Assembly (NCBI RefSeq): GCF_002775205.1
Contig: NC_036456.1
Span: 25,331,850 to 25,395,849, forward strand
DNA: 64,000 bases
From: Xiphophorus maculatus
Taxonomy: Eukaryota > Chordata > Actinopteri > Cyprinodontiformes > Poeciliidae
Direction of reading: 5' to 3'
Shown: in pieces, positions 41,600 to 54,976 of the stretch
Layout: each line of letters opens with the position of its first letter
Position numbering within the stretch: position 1 is the first letter of the stretch
Notes under the pieces: generated by a model
Database searches by the model: none
What the model saw: the letters and a program-made list of their open reading frames with translations, nothing else
What the model was told of the DNA's origin: nothing
Position numbers and translations under genes: made by a program

Positions 41600-42224
41600 C
41601 CTCCAACCTCCGGCCTCTGACCTGTGAGCGGAGGAGCTGATGTTTGTGTGCGAAGAAATGACTTTGCTGCCTAAAAATGATGTCTCATCTTTCAGCTGAG
41701 AGGTGAAAATGAAGAAGGGATGACTGAGCAGAGCCTGTTTGCATTCAGATGGTGAATGAATGAATGAATGAATGAATGATGCACTGAGTCCTAATGATTT
41801 TACCCTCCAGGACCTAAAGAAGCGGTTTAGCTTCAGACTTATCAAACACTTTTTACTGAATTCCTGTGACGAGGAAACGACACTGAGCTTCTTGTGGCCC
41901 GAAGTTTTACGACCAGCAATTCCTCAAATCTTTATGTATCTATTTATAGCAGCATTTCTCTGGAAACTGGGAGAATCAATCCGTCTTTAATAACTTTTGT
42001 CCTGGTTTAAACGGTAACCATGCAGAACTCATGCAGTGTGTACATCAGGGATGGACCGAATGTGTCAAACTTCGACTAATATTTCAGTACATTACTTTTT
42101 AAAAATCACAAAATGCAAACATTAATAGAAAAATGATTAATTTTTGGTATTGAATATTAATCTTGTTGCACTGCTAAAAACACTTTCCAATAACAATAAA
42201 TCTAATATAAATAATGGTGGTTTG
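41600..42224 (+). other. 3' flank and probable 3' UTR of the DHHC gene
   Basis: It follows the stop codon at 41599. An (AATG)n microsatellite lies at about 41754-41778. No further coding exon is seen. The true 3' end cannot be placed from sequence alone. Confidence 0.45.
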
Positions 42225-42610
42225 TATTCCTGTCACAATAAGACATTTTTCTGGACAATAAATTGTCTTAAAAGTTATTACGAAAAACGATTTTATTGTT
42301 GTTTTGAGACAATTTTCAAGTAATATAATAGTAACGTAATAATACAAGAATATATTCTCAAAGATCAATAAACTTTAAATTCTGATGCACATTTAACACT
42401 GGAATACAAAGACATTTTTAAATAAAACAAATAAAATTATTTCTGAAGTTTCTGTAAACAAAATTGTTCCTCAAAAAAAAAAGCAACTTGTTGAGATTAA
42501 AATCCCAGACCGAAACTTTTATCATCCAGTTTTTGGTAGAAAAACGATAAACCGTACAAATGGATGCAACATTACTGAGTTTGTTTAAATTTATCATGTG
42601 ATTAAATAAG
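42225..42610 (+). repeat. Interspersed repeat family A, copy 5
   Basis: It begins near CCTGTCACAATAAGACATTT. It contains AAAAGTTATTACGAAAAACG, GTTTTGAGACAATTTTCAAG, 'tattctcaaagatcaataaa', TTTATCATCCAGTTTTTGG and 'tttatcatgtgattaaat'. Confidence 0.75.
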
Positions 42611-45229
42611 TTCTAATAATTTTTCATTATAAATCTTAATCCCAATCTGATGGAGTCCAACAGCAAACCTTTAAACACCCAAACAAGCTTAAATATTTCA
42701 GTTTCATGTTTCAGGAAATTAGTTAATGTCACTTTTAAAACAGCCACCAGAAACTTTAATACTCAGCAGTTTGTGCTGAATTTTACTTCAGCATCAAGGT
42801 AGAAGAAAAAAGTTTTCTCAATTAATTTAATTCCTTTTTTGTTGTTGACATCATCAGCAAACAGAAAAATTTCCATCACCATGATTGACTTATTTAGCCG
42901 TTTTATTGTTTTTATTTCTCAGCAGCGCCCCCTGCTGTTTATTACAAAGGTTTCTGGTCTTTATGAAGAAATTTTACAAGTTCAAAAACTCAGGAAACTT
43001 CTATAAATGTGGATAAAAATGATTTGCGTTTAAATACAAATGAAATTAGCAGGTTAAATTGGGAATCATTTCTTATTTCAGTCGTTTAATTTTGTGTAAG
43101 TAAATTGATTAATCTGTCAAGTCTAGATGATTTAATAATACTTTCATGATAGGTCTATATTTATGCTGTATTTACAGATTCACATTAATGCTAAACACAA
43201 ACAGGTGCAATTCAACATCCATGAAGAGCTTTTTTTTTCTACTTTTATTTTTATTTTTTATGACTTTTGCTCAGTCAGAATACGCTCACTCTACGTTTTC
43301 TGTTACAGAACTGAAGAGACTATTAATTACATATTTATCATTTCTAACTGTGATTATAAATGTTTACTTTTATGTAAGGGATGAAGTTGCCTTTCCACAC
43401 AAAATAAAGTTTAAATTTCTGCTTAATTGATGAGAAGAGTTTGTCCTTTAGGGGTTCTGCTCATTTCATCCCTTTTCTTTTACCTGATTCCCACAAGATA
43501 TTTCAGTGTTAATTTATCTGACTAAAACTAGTAACTAAAATATTTTGCCAACTTCTTTTTAAAGCTGCAAGTTGCTTTTAGGACAGCAACTTGCAGTTTT
43601 AGCTCCAATTTACTTCAATTTGAACTGATTCACCCACATTACCAAGTTAATAACGAGTGTTTCTATAGATTTTATTAAGATTTCTAGACTTAAACCAAAG
43701 ATTTAGGTGTAATGAATTACATAGTTTGTGTTTTAAATGTCATAAAGAAGCTAATCAGTGTCTTAGAGCTCAGATAGCATTTCTAGCTAGAGCTAACTGA
43801 TGTAGCTAAAGAGCATTTAAATATCCAGTATTTAAACTGTATTAGTGCAAATAACCAAACCAAAGATGGAAACCTAACAAAAAAATAGGATGTTATGTTT
43901 AAACAGGTTTATTTAATACAAATAAATATTAAGGACAGCAGTAGAGCAATTTCTGCAACTAGCCAAGCGGTGCTAGCCATCAGCTAGCTATTCAGTCATT
44001 TTTCATTTAGTAATAAAGCCCAGTGTCTGTTGTTGCTAGCCAACATTTGGGAAGTTTTAACCTGTTAAAGTATGACAATGTTTGTAATCATGTTAGAAAA
44101 ATGTGGCAGAACACACAAAGGGTTCCTAAAAACTGAAATAGGTCATTTTGAAAATGAAAATGTTTCAAAACAAAGACACAAAGGCAACTTCATCCCGTTT
44201 GTGTTTTTATATAAATGTGTTTATAGGTATTTTGAATTGTGTGTCCGGCGTGGGTTCAGACACACAGGTGCTTTATTGGCTTATGAATTATTCTCAGTGT
44301 CACAAAAAGCATCACAAAAAGAGCTGCTAATTGAAAAGATGGAATAATAAAAAAAAATGTTTTCATTGAATTATGTTAATTTGATCACTTTAATTAGCCT
44401 CTACCAATAACACGCCACTCGGTGTAAAAATGTGGTGAATATATTGGAAAGAAATTATGAGAAACTTGGAGAGATTCACAATTTAACCAGGTTAATTTCT
44501 TTTAAAGCATGGTTCATATTACTTATTAGTTACAGTTTCATTATGCCAGAGTAAAACCAGATATTTGGTTAAAATACAAATCAAAATTAATCAGATCACG
44601 AAACTGGACCTGAAACAATTCCTCAGTTTAAGTTATTCTGAACAAAAATGAAACAAAACTTAAAAAACATAAAGACAGTGAACATTAGTTAACTGGAAGT
44701 AGGTTTAAAAAATACAAATTTGTATGTTTCCATTTATTTTCTAGCTAAAATGGATAAAATGTTTGATAAAACTGCAGATTTGATTTAATTGGTTGATAAA
44801 AATTACTGATTGTTTGCAAACATTTATTAAATCTCTTTAATACTGTGTTTTAAATAATTTCTTTAAAACACACTGACATTTGTAAAATGGTTTCTCCATT
44901 GGGGAAAGAAAAAAAACTCTCTGGGTTCAGTTGAACAGAAGCTGCTGTTCTGCTGGTAGTTTGTATGATGTTAACATGATTTCTGAAGGTTTCTCATAAC
45001 TTCTGTCCGCTGTGGTAAATCCTGGTCCGGTTCTGGTTCTGTGTGTGAAGGTTCATGTTTTATACTGACTCGTTATGAAGGGAATCGTCAATGAGTCTCT
45101 GAGATATTTATTTTGATTTCTAACATTATCGTTTTGTAAAAAGGTTTGAAAGGGAAAGGAAACTCAAAGATTTATTATTTGAAGTTGAATTTATTTTAGT
45201 GAAGCACCTGAAAATATTTCAGACTCTTG

Positions 45230-45233
<4 letters not shown>
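42611..45233. other. Intergenic AT-rich DNA, no gene recognised
   Basis: This is the middle of the 5.4-kb spacer between the DHHC gene and the minus-strand secreted gene, which converge on it. GCTAGC-rich words occur at about 43780-44040. An AATAAA at about 43403 could be a distal polyadenylation signal. I see no exon. Confidence 0.45.

Positions 45234-45315
<82 letters not shown>
45234..45315 (+). repeat. (TG)41 microsatellite
   Basis: An uninterrupted TG tract of about 82 bp, ending in GCGTGC. Such alternating purine-pyrimidine tracts can adopt Z-DNA. The 90-codon frame with a (CV)n run across it is an artefact. Confidence 0.95.
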
Positions 45316-45319
<4 letters not shown>

Positions 45320-45430
45320 CTATCAGGGTGCTGGTTTCCTTGGTTGTGATAAATGCAGTTGATCTGTTTTTCCGTTTTTATTTTATTTTATTAGGGTGCG
45401 CTTGTTTTGATTCATCTCAGCTCTCCATTA

Positions 45431-45745
45431 CACTGCAAAAACTCAAAGTCTTACAAGTATATCGGATCTAGTTTCTACTGCAGATATATTAGTTTTGTCT
45501 TATTTCAAATGTACTGTAATTTCTTGATATTGATGGAAAAAGGTCCAGTACATTATTTCACTTATAATAAGGGAAAAATCTGCCTGTGGAACTATTACTT
45601 ACTCTGAAGTTTTTATGAATTTGTTTACTTAAAACAAGATCATATTTCTTGCTGAAAAGTTATTTGTAAGTTAGTTTTATCTTATTTCAAGTGTACTGAG
45701 ATATTTTGACTAAAAACTAAACAAATAGAGTTTGTTTTTGCAGTG
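45431..45745. mobile_element. Family B element, complete copy
   Basis: It starts CACTGCAAAAACTC and ends TTTTTGCAGTG, so both terminal inverted repeats are present. The total length is 315 bp. The internal palindrome and the words 'ttgtcttatttcaaatgtact' and 'aagttatttgtaagtt' are kept. Bases just outside (TTA and TAG) allow a TA target duplication. Confidence 0.8.
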
Positions 45746-45751
45746 TAGAGG

Positions 45752-45985
45752 GTAGTTTTAAGTCAATAATTCCTTAATATAGATTTTTTTTTTTTTAAAG
45801 TCCAAGATAATTTCACTTTTAACAAGACAATTGTCTCATGTTATAAGTGAAAAACTCTAATCAATATTAAGGAATTATTGACTTAGAACAAGTTTATATT
45901 TCTTGCTGAAAAGTTACTTATAAGCTTTGTCTTATTTTAAGAGTATTGAGACATTTGCAGTAGGTGATATTTTGTTTTTGCAGTG
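45752..45985. mobile_element. Family B element, partial copy directly downstream
   Basis: It starts inside the element (TTTTAAGTCAATAATTCC), continues with TATAAGTGAAAAACTC and 'attaaggaattattgactta', and ends TTTTTGCAGTG. The left terminal part is missing, so it may derive from a tandem event with the copy at 45431-45745. Confidence 0.7.
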
Positions 45986-46998
45986 TCTAACACTAATTAA
46001 GATAAAAATCCAACACAGGTGAACAAAACAAGCGCACTCCAGCTAGCGTGAAGGAAGAAGCTAACAGTTAGCCGCCACCCAAACAGTTTTTTGGCTCATA
46101 AAACCTGTTTTTTTTTTTTTATTTAAACAAACCCAAAAGTGTCTAATCTAGAACTGTTGTCACACATTAAAACCCAGTAAAAAATGTTTTTATTTGGAAA
46201 ACTCTGAGGGAAACATTTTACTGTGCAGTTTAGAAGAAGTAGCTCTGAAGCTGACAGAATGTCTTTTCTTAAATAGAGGTCAGCGTTTGTATGTTTCTCC
46301 TGCAACGGTTAGTTTTGAGTGAAAACCGAGTTTGATATCTTGTGGTTTCTTGTTGAACAAGTTTACAGCTGAACTCTGTTTGCTTTAAGATGTTGTTACA
46401 ATCTTGATACCGTGACCGGTGTATTTCTTTTCTTCTTGACATGCTGCTCGTTAAAATCCAAATAAAACCGATGTCTTTTAATCTACTCTGCCTCAACTTG
46501 ACGTGTCTGACCCACGGATTTATACACTTTAAATTTTGCTGATTTAAATACACAGAAAGTGACATGTTTCATATAATCTGGTTAGTTGAGAGAAAGGGAA
46601 AATAAGGCTGATGGAATATTAAAGTCTAACACAAGACAAGAGACAGACGATAGTCAAATGTTTTATTTTATTGAAATTACTTAAAGTTAGAGTGTCTGCC
46701 TAAACCTATTTAGTATGATTTATCAAAATCAAAGCGAAGCAGAAAAATATATGCAAACCTGAGTAGAATAAAAAAAAAATTACAGATATTGAATAAATGG
46801 ATCAAAACTTAAGGCATAAATTGTGGATTAAATCGGTAAATATATTCAAATCAAGGATGAACCATATAAAAGCTGCAGCAGTAAAACTCCTGAAATGAGA
46901 TCAGAAAGAGAAAGTTTGAGAAAATATGCAGGAAAATATATGTAAATAAAAAAAATAAAATCACATATACCTGCGTGGATACGTTGCACTTTCCATGA
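45986..46998. other. Spacer and probable 3' UTR of the minus-strand secreted gene
   Basis: Non-coding by inspection. The right part would be 3' UTR of the gene ending at 46999 on the minus strand. A minus-strand AATAAA (TTTATT on +) occurs at about 46665, a candidate poly(A) signal. Confidence 0.4.
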
Positions 46999-49900
46999 TT
47001 AAACACCAGATGTCGCTGTTGCATTGGCTAGCATGCTGCTGCTTTTCAGAAGAAGCAGAGCGCTGTCAGATGGCAGCCCCATGCTCACCAGCTCATCTTT
47101 AATCTGGAAAATAATTTATTTATTTAAAAAAAAAATCTAAAATCTATCACTTTGTTCAAACTCAAAATGGTTTTGCTTTTGCCTTCAGATTAAACAAAAA
47201 ATAATCTGCATAAACTTTGTTTTAACTTATTAAACGTAGCAAACATTGGCCCTAAGGATGTTAGACTCAATCTGAAAACGAAGAGATTAACAGATTATAT
47301 AAATTTCTACGCAAAGTCCATCAAAGAACATGATGTTGGTTATTCAAGAAAGAGTAGCTCTACGTAATCATATTTTTACTCAAGTAAAAGTAAAAAGTAT
47401 TTGGTAAAAAGGCGACTCAAGTCCTGAGTAACTAATCAAATTATCAATCATTTAATATTTAAAAATTACATCATCAGACAGACCAAAGCATAAAGTTAAA
47501 TGGACATTTTGATATTTTATGTACAAAAGTGACAGTAATTCTGATAAGTAACTAAAAAAATAACAAAATCAGGCAAAAGAAAATTTTTCCAAATCAGTTT
47601 CTTTTAATAAAAAACGTATGAAACTTTAACAGAACTGCAGGTGTCTGTCTGGTGAATATTTGATAAAAACATGTTTGTTTTTCATTCACTGGGAAGAAAA
47701 TCCAGAAGTTTTACTCAAGTAAGACCAGAAATACTTCATAATACAATTACTCAAGTACCGTGATCCTAAAAATGTATTTATTTATTTTTTTCAAAAAACT
47801 TACTTAAGTAAATGTAAATTTAACTGGCTACTACCCAACTCTGTTGGTAATAATTTCACCATCATTACAAATTAAAACTCTTTATCTGCATCTATGTGCC
47901 AAATTCGTATCGTATCGAATTCATTCGTTTGTTCGGCCACACAAAAATCAGTCCAAGTTCCAGGAACGGCCCCCGGGCCACCCTTTGGACACCCCTTATT
48001 GTAAGTGATAAGAAATGGGGAGAAGCAGCAACACTCTGTAGTTTCCAGCCAAAAACTCACCTTTTGCAGGACGACTTCGTTGACACTTCCTCCTTGTGAC
48101 AATGAAGACAAAACCTTCATGTTCAATCGAACCACCATCCCTACAGGACAGCAGGTTCAGAGCAAGTCAGTGGAGATTTGAACCGGATCATGCGTTTAAT
48201 AAACAAGCATAATTGAACCGAAAGTACTTGGACTGACAGATCAAGATGAGATCGAGGAGTTTACTCACCAAGCTCGACTTGCACAATGACGCATCGAAGC
48301 TCAGAGTGATACTTCGCTGAACTGTGACAAGAGAGAATTGATTCAATGAACTGCAGACCAGCGGTGTGCAAAGTGCACAAACAGTGTTTTTAAAGCTATA
48401 GCATCATTTCTAGTAGAAATATGTTAATGCACTTGAAATAAGACAAAACTATGTTAAAAGATATGGGAGCTTGTTTTAAGTAAACAATTTCTTAATTGTG
48501 AAGAAGAGGGACTAATTTTATTGGCAGATAAATCCACTTATAACAAGACGATTTCCCCATGTTACAAGTGAAATAATCTGCCAATGGATCTAATACTTTT
48601 TCATTAATATCAAGTAATTGTTTACATAAAACAAACTCCTGATAAGTTACTTTTGTCTTAATTCAACTGTGCTAAGATATTTGTGCTAGAAACTGGACAA
48701 AAATCCTTGATTGTGTGTTTATGTAGAGATGATATGCAGGTTTTATTGTTGAGAAGAATCACAGTAAGCTAATTTTTGCATTTTTAATTTAATGAATTTT
48801 GTGACCCTGCAGTAGTTTAAATTTGCTAGTTTTGGACACCACTGGTGTAGAGCACAGTTAACTTCTTTCAAAAAGCTGAATATAGATCTCTAGACTTTAA
48901 GTATTTGAGCCAACTATTAGAACAGGAAACCAAATAAACTATATATTGAACAAAGAACCATCGTTATGTTGCAGATCAGAACGTTACCTTTCCATTATCC
49001 CACTGCTTACCTGCCTTTCTTCCACCGAGCTCCAGAGATTAATACACACTTTTCTTGTGTCCCAACATGCTTGAAACAGGCAATAGTTGAATGTAGACCA
49101 GACTTCCTCAAACTGTGCACTGGTTATTTGACATAGCATGAGCTTAAAGTGCAACAGTTGGCTTATTGTGTTAAAGATAATAATGATAAGTGGCTTATCA
49201 CCAAGTCATTCGAAAGAAAAGCTGAACATACCAGTGACAAAAACACAATGCCATCGGCAGACAGATCAGGAATGTTTATGTTAAGATTTGAGCGCTATGA
49301 GAAACTCTGAGAGTCTTTGACAGCCCAGCAGTCAGTTTTTATCTCAAACAGAGAAGTTCAAGTATTGTGACGTCTTGCTGGCCATAGCTGGAACAAGAAG
49401 CAGGAGATGGACGGATACAAAGCAGATCTTGCGATTTACCGGTATGTCTACGTTCCAACCCTGATCTGTAGTCAAAGGATCTAGATCACGGCCAAAAGAA
49501 TGAGATTCTAGATAAAAGTGGCTGAAGTTAATTTCCTTCAGAAATCTACCAAACAAAACAGAACCGAGTTCAGTAACTAAACTATGTCTTCAGTGCAGGT
49601 TGGCATTCAAATCCTTTCAGTGTTTGTCCTGTTTTTGAGAAAACAAAAAAGCTGCCAAACAACCAATCAAACATCTGAGGAGGGCGGAGCCACTGAGAGT
49701 GAGAGCTGAGCACCGAAAGGGAAAAAAAGTGGAAACTTGCTCATTTGATGAAAGTTGGCTCTTTTTGCTCACTATAAAGAAAGGATTCTCAGATTTAGAT
49801 AATTTATGGGCTTTTTTCCCTAAAAATAATATCCCTATTTATTGATTATTACATTTCACATATTTGGGGTTTGACTAATAATTTCTTGTGTTATTTATAC

Positions 49901-52900
49901 ATATTGTATATTTTAAAAAATCCAGCTGATACTTTATTAGAAGATACTCACTTCAGCGTTGCCTGGACAACGAAACAGATGGGGTGGCTCTCTCCTTCTT
50001 CATTAACTGATGGCGCCCATGTCAGAGTGAAGTTTCCAGATCCTGATGAATTCTTAACCACACCGGCCGGCCCGCTGAACAGCAGCTCAGAGATTCTTTA
50101 AAACAGAAAAGAAAACATACATTTCATAGAACAATGAGATCAATAAGTGAACTTATGATTACAGCAATACTATCAATCATATCAAACCTTTGATTCATAT
50201 TTCTGAAGTTATTGTTAGTCAAAAACAAACTATTTTGTTTGGTTCTTTGTCTTGATTTAACCTTTATCTTATTGAAAACAATTGAAATAACTTTTTTTCT
50301 TGATGACACAGACCTGTGATATTCTAGAAACAGGTTGAATACTTAAGATTTAATAAACAAATTCAATGCAGTGAGGAATTTCAGATGGCATTTTCAATGA
50401 AACAGGGTGAAGCTAACACTAGGAACATTTTTTGTTTCAAAAGTACCAATAAAATGTGCCAAATATGTACCACCAATGCCTGTTGATGCATATTTTACAC
50501 ACACCAAAGACTAAATTGGAGGCACTTTACCATCTAGTGGTTAAAGTTATGCCACCTTTTTACTTGGCTAAATTAATATCTATGATAGGTTTGCTAATAT
50601 TAAACTTCTACCAAATAGACATTAGTAATACTAAAACTTATAACTGGTAAAAGAATTTGTACAAAAGGTACAACTGGATTTTGCATGAAGTATTTAAGGT
50701 CAAGCCACATTTTGAATGGAGGAGATGTTTTGGTCTTCACTCACGTAGCATTAGCAGCCTCGGCAGCGATGCTAATTGTCAGGGGTTGATTCACGTTGGA
50801 GAGAAACGTGGCTCTGTGTTCTGGAGTTGGAGGAAGAAACTTTGGAAGAAACAATCCTTCTGTGCAGGATGGTACCACAGGGTCCACTGTAATGAAACAG
50901 AGAAGCACCTCAGTCAATGTAAAAAAAAAATAAAAAAATGCAGGTGATATAACCTAAAATCAATTTATTGGGCGGATCATCTTGAACTTCCCATCAAGGT
51001 AGTTCAAATGTTTTATCTTTTATCAAACTATTTGTGTTGGAAGTGTGAAGTTTTATTTCTCCACTTTGCTGAACATAATTTGCACTCAGCCTCATTTTGT
51101 CACCTTCGTTCACCTGGAAATGCCTCCATGCCGCCGGCATTGCTCCTCCTCTTCTACCCGGCTGGTTAAAGTCTTTTATAAATACAGTACAACTACACAC
51201 ACAGTATCGAACGATGTCGGCATCGGCTCATCCCTATTTAAAGTCACAGTACCGCCCAAACTGCTATGTCTGTGCGATGTTACAAGCTCTACTGAGAGTT
51301 TAAGATAGAAACTCTTACCACGTAAAACAAACTGGAGTGGTATTTTGCTGATTGCCTGACTGGTCGTTTTGGTTTCTTGAGCCCCATAAACACGAGTCAA
51401 TGTAATAGTTTGCTGTGGGAAATCCTCCAGTACCAGCTGCACTGCGTACGGACCTTCACTGGTGCTATTGGTGCTGTTGAAGGAGAGAGTGCAGGACTGC
51501 ACAGAAAACCATTGGTTTAGTCAGAGGAAGCATTTCATGCTGCATAAACCTGCATAGAGGTGGAAGGTTTTACTGCTTGTCACTCACTGATGTCAGGTTT
51601 AGGACAGATGGAGGAGCACAAGGGTTACATTCATACAACGAATCAGATCCAAATCTGCATTTCACGTTGTCTCCATCAGGGTCAAACGCCATCAAGTTGA
51701 AATCTCTTTGACAGTTTGAAGGAACCCTGAAAGACAAAAGTTACTGGCTGTTGTCTTCACTCAACGTTTCATTCTCATCCCAGCTTTTGTTTTTCAGCGT
51801 TGAACTGGAACACAAACGTCTTTATGTCTCGCTGAACCTGTCACCCTTCTGGTTTTCTCAAAGTTTCTGCCTTTCTGACGCTCTGTTCACGTTACCCTTA
51901 TTTCTGACAAGTTCTGACTGTTTTATTTTATTTAGGTGTTATCCATCTTTGTCTGTCTTCAAACTCACGCATTTTCATCGTCGGAACAAAAGCACATTTT
52001 TGGCAGTTATCCTCAATAAGATCAAAACATCTCAAATTCCAATCAACTGACGGATCTTTGTGGTTGTTGTTAGTCGACTAACAGGTTCTTCAAGGAAGCT
52101 TCTGTTGAACTTTGGGATAAACAGTAAACATATTTTAAGAGTTTGTTACGTATACTGCTCTTTCTTTTTTTAGTTATTCTCAGTTATCTCTGTAAACTTG
52201 ATCCAAAAAAATGTACACTGCAAAAACGAAAAGTCCTACCAAGTATTGTTGGTCTAGTTTCTAGTAAAAATATCTCACTACACTTAAAATAAGACAAAAC
52301 TAACTTACAAGTTACTTTTCAGCAAGACATAGGAGCATGTTTCCAGTAAATAATTCCTTAAAATTGATAAAGAAGTACTAATTAGATTGACAGATTATCA
52401 TTACAAAACATTTTTCCCTTGTTATAATTAAATAATCTCCCAATTGAACTAGAACTTTTTCATCAATATTAAGGATTTACTTGCTTAAAACAAGCTCCTA
52501 TTTCTTGCTGAAAAGATACTTGTAAGTTAATTTATGAATTTCTAGGCAAGGCCCATGTGAACTTAACTGTCTTTTTTAATGTTAATATAACCAGTAAGCA
52601 CTGGGTAGACTTCCTGTGAACCTGTAATGTGGGAATCTGAACCACAATAACTATTCAGGTGCAGAACATGACATGAACTGGGACATCAACGCAGCAATCA
52701 TGGAGTAAAACATGCTAAAAACATGCAGCAACTTCAGCTTAGGAGGCAAATCCAGAGAAAATTTAGATAACTGGAACAGAAATGATCTTAGCAGCTACGT
52801 ATTTTAAGTGTATTAGGATATTTACTCTAGAAACTCCAACAAAAATACTTGGTAATATTTATTGTTTTTGGAGTGCAGTGAAGATGCGTACCTCACAGCT

Positions 52901-53754
52901 GGAATGATGGTGCTCTGAGGGGAAATGTTTGGCTTTTTGGTATCCGATCGTATTCCCAGTTCCACAAAAGTCAAAGCTCTCCAAGCCACAACGTTATTTT
53001 GGGTATAATATATCCAGTCGCCACCCGCAAGCCTTTAGTGGAAAAAGAAACTCATATAAAACAAATATGGTAATAAGGCTGTTTCTGAGTCTTGAAAATG
53101 ATCATATAGCTTTTATAAAAAAGTAGTTTAATGTTCTTGTGCTTTTTCTGACAAACAATTTGTTGTTCCAGACAGAAGTTGATCACAAAAAAGTCTGTTT
53201 ACTGCTAGAAAAGTAACTAAAATGTATTTTTTGACTAAAGAAAATGACAGAAAAACCAAAACCAATCAATAACAACACTATAACTCAAAATATTTCACTT
53301 TATGACATGAACAATTTACCCCCAAGATGTAGGTAAATGTTAAAAGCAACTGCAATGCGTGTTTTTTAAAAGCGCCCTTACACAAGCTGGGCTAAATAGT
53401 ATGGATAAATAACTGTAGTCATCGTTCCTTCTCGCTGACACCATTCACCGCTGGGCTCCATGTCGATCTTCTGCAGTGTGGGAGTCAGGCTCCCACAGTA
53501 ACCACTGCAGTACCAGTAGTCATAGTGGCTGCAGGAGGTGAAGCCCAGCTTGTAGCGTAAACTCACCTGCAGAGTTAGAGGCAAAAATGTTCAAATAAAC
53601 ACAACCCCACCTGTAGATGCTAATAAATGGAGTTATTAGGTACCGTTACGGATCCATCTTTATGAACTTGCTTTGGGTAGTAGGTCATCATTGTGCCCAA
53701 AAAGTGAGAGGCGTGTGTGCCGCTGAGCAACAGCAGCAGCACCAAGCGCAGCAT
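46999..53754 (-). CDS. Secreted cysteine-containing protein of unknown function, paralogue without mucin domain, 10 exons
   Basis: Exons in transcript order: 53754-53644, 53566-53382, 53032-52892, 51726-51588, 51496-51319, 50886-50745, 50095-49952, 48321-48269, 48140-48061 and 47103-46999. Frame is kept across all GT-AG junctions, giving 425 residues. A signal peptide is clear (Leu-rich, ending SGTHA at 15). The ectodomain has paired Cys motifs (YWYCSGYCG, GEWCQREG), then FDPDGDNVKCRFG, then ECNPCAPP, an SEGPYAVQLVLEDFPQQTI segment, VPSCTEGLFLPKFLPPTP, and a YHSELRCVIVQ segment. There are several N-glycosylation sequons (NIS, NLT, NST, NAT, NFT). No transmembrane helix or GPI-type tail is visible, so it is probably secreted. 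The fold and function are unknown to me; I recognise the pattern only as a recurrent uncharacterised fish family. The gene next to it (54977) is its divergent paralogue. Confidence 0.87.
47345..47845 (-). repeat. Interspersed repeat family E, copy 2, in the last intron of the secreted gene
   Basis: It carries TTTTTACTCAAGTAAAAGTA at the left, ACTCAAGTAAGACCAGAAAT and AATTACTCAAGTACCGTGAT in the middle, and 'cttacttaagtaaatgtaaa' then 'ctacccaactctg' at the right. This is the reverse of the TACTTGAGTA pattern at 32800-33535. Confidence 0.6.
48382..48725. mobile_element. Family B element in intron 7 of the minus-strand secreted gene
   Basis: It begins CAGTGTTTTTAAAGC and contains 'cacttgaaataagacaaaact', TTGGCAGATAAATCCACTTA, its inverse TACAAGTGAAATAATCTGCC, and 'gctagaaactggacaaaaat'. 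The terminal repeats are degraded. Confidence 0.7.
52204..52880. mobile_element. Family B element interrupted by about 280 bp of foreign sequence
   Basis: The left part runs from ACACTGCAAAAACG to about 52521 (ACTTGTAAGTTAA). The missing right part, ATTTTAAGTGTATTAGGATA to TTTTTGGAGTGCAGTG, resumes at about 52800. The sequence between them (52522-52800) does not belong to the family. The whole lies in intron 3 of the minus-strand gene, and its right end is about 10 bp from the exon at 52892. Confidence 0.7.
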
Positions 53755-54976
53755 CTTGACTGTTGGAGGTCAAGAGGAAGAATGTCAAATTAAAGGAACA
53801 ACTCAGACACCTCGTCTTCTGCCACGCCTTTCTCAGCGACAATCAGGTTGGACAAGATGTTTGTCTTCTTTTATCTGCTCTGATAAAAGTAGACGTACAT
53901 CTTTTATCATTTTTGGACATATATCTTTTATCACCAGCTTTTACACTCAGGTGAAGCTCCCCAAACATCTGCCCCCCGTGGTTCCCTCTTTCCTTGGTTT
54001 GGTCCGAAGTTACTGGACGACAGTAACGTTAGACTGTCTTGCAGTCCAAAGTGTTTTTGTCTCTCTTGATGGCAAAAACATGTTTGTTTTCCTTTCGAAT
54101 TCGATCACTGCAACCTTTGGAAGAAGCGTCATCTCTGAGTTCTGAGATCGGTTTTACCCGGCAGACGTCACAGAGAGCAATGAAGAGATACTTTATGGTT
54201 CTCCACCCAGAAAGGAGCTTTCGCTTTGAGCCACATACCATCCGCAGCACAATGCTCTGCTACAAACACAGCAGAGAACTGAATCAGTCGTAACAAAATG
54301 CTCCACCATTTCACTGTGGTTCTGATATCAACCAACAAACCTTTTTTAAATTTGTCTTGTGTCCATGAATGTGCATCTTTCTGCCTAGACTCGTTTGTAT
54401 GGAAGCTTCCCAGCAGATAAATGTTTTCCTTAAGTTTATTTTTTGCTTTTTTTCAAACTTTTTTACTAGATTTTTGTAGGTTTACAAACACATTCACATA
54501 ACAATAGCAACCACACACAAAGTTTTTATTTTAATTGGACCTTTTTGATAGAGTTTATTAAATATATCAATGTGTTTTAATCGGGTGAAGTGTATGGGGG
54601 GGGCTCTTAAAGAGACAGAGGCCCAATTTCAGAGTGCTTTTAATGGACACTATTAAATATCAATAAGCTGGACATTTTTATTAAAGAACCTGGTTAAGTT
54701 TTTGTTTTGAATTTTGTTCACAGACAAACTCTTAATGAATTTCTGTTTCTAAACAACATGTTTGTGACCTTTGCATCTGGACATTTTCTATTTCCTCTTA
54801 TGAATATTATCTCTGGCTTTCAGAAATTTTCCCCAAACCAGGTAACATCCTGGTCCGTCATGCAAATCCAGACCAGGACATTTTCCATGAATGGACCAGA
54901 GGTTGTCTGGTGAAGTTTAACTGCATTTGCCTCTGAAAACTTTAGTTTTTGATCTGGAGGCTTTAACTCTGTCAAC
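53755..54976. promoter_or_regulatory. Shared upstream region of the divergent secreted-protein pair
   Basis: The region separates the start codons at 53754 (-) and 54977 (+) by 1.2 kb. On the left-gene side the octamer CTTTTATC/GATAAAAG occurs four times within 65 bp, at 53868-53875, 53882-53889, 53901-53908 and 53925-53932. One of these could act as a TATA-like element. No matching cluster is visible close to the right gene. Short open frames across the region are not supported as genes. Confidence 0.45.

Noticed and set aside
45199-45471. 90-codon frame with a Cys-Val repeat
   Set aside because: Translation of the (TG)41 microsatellite.
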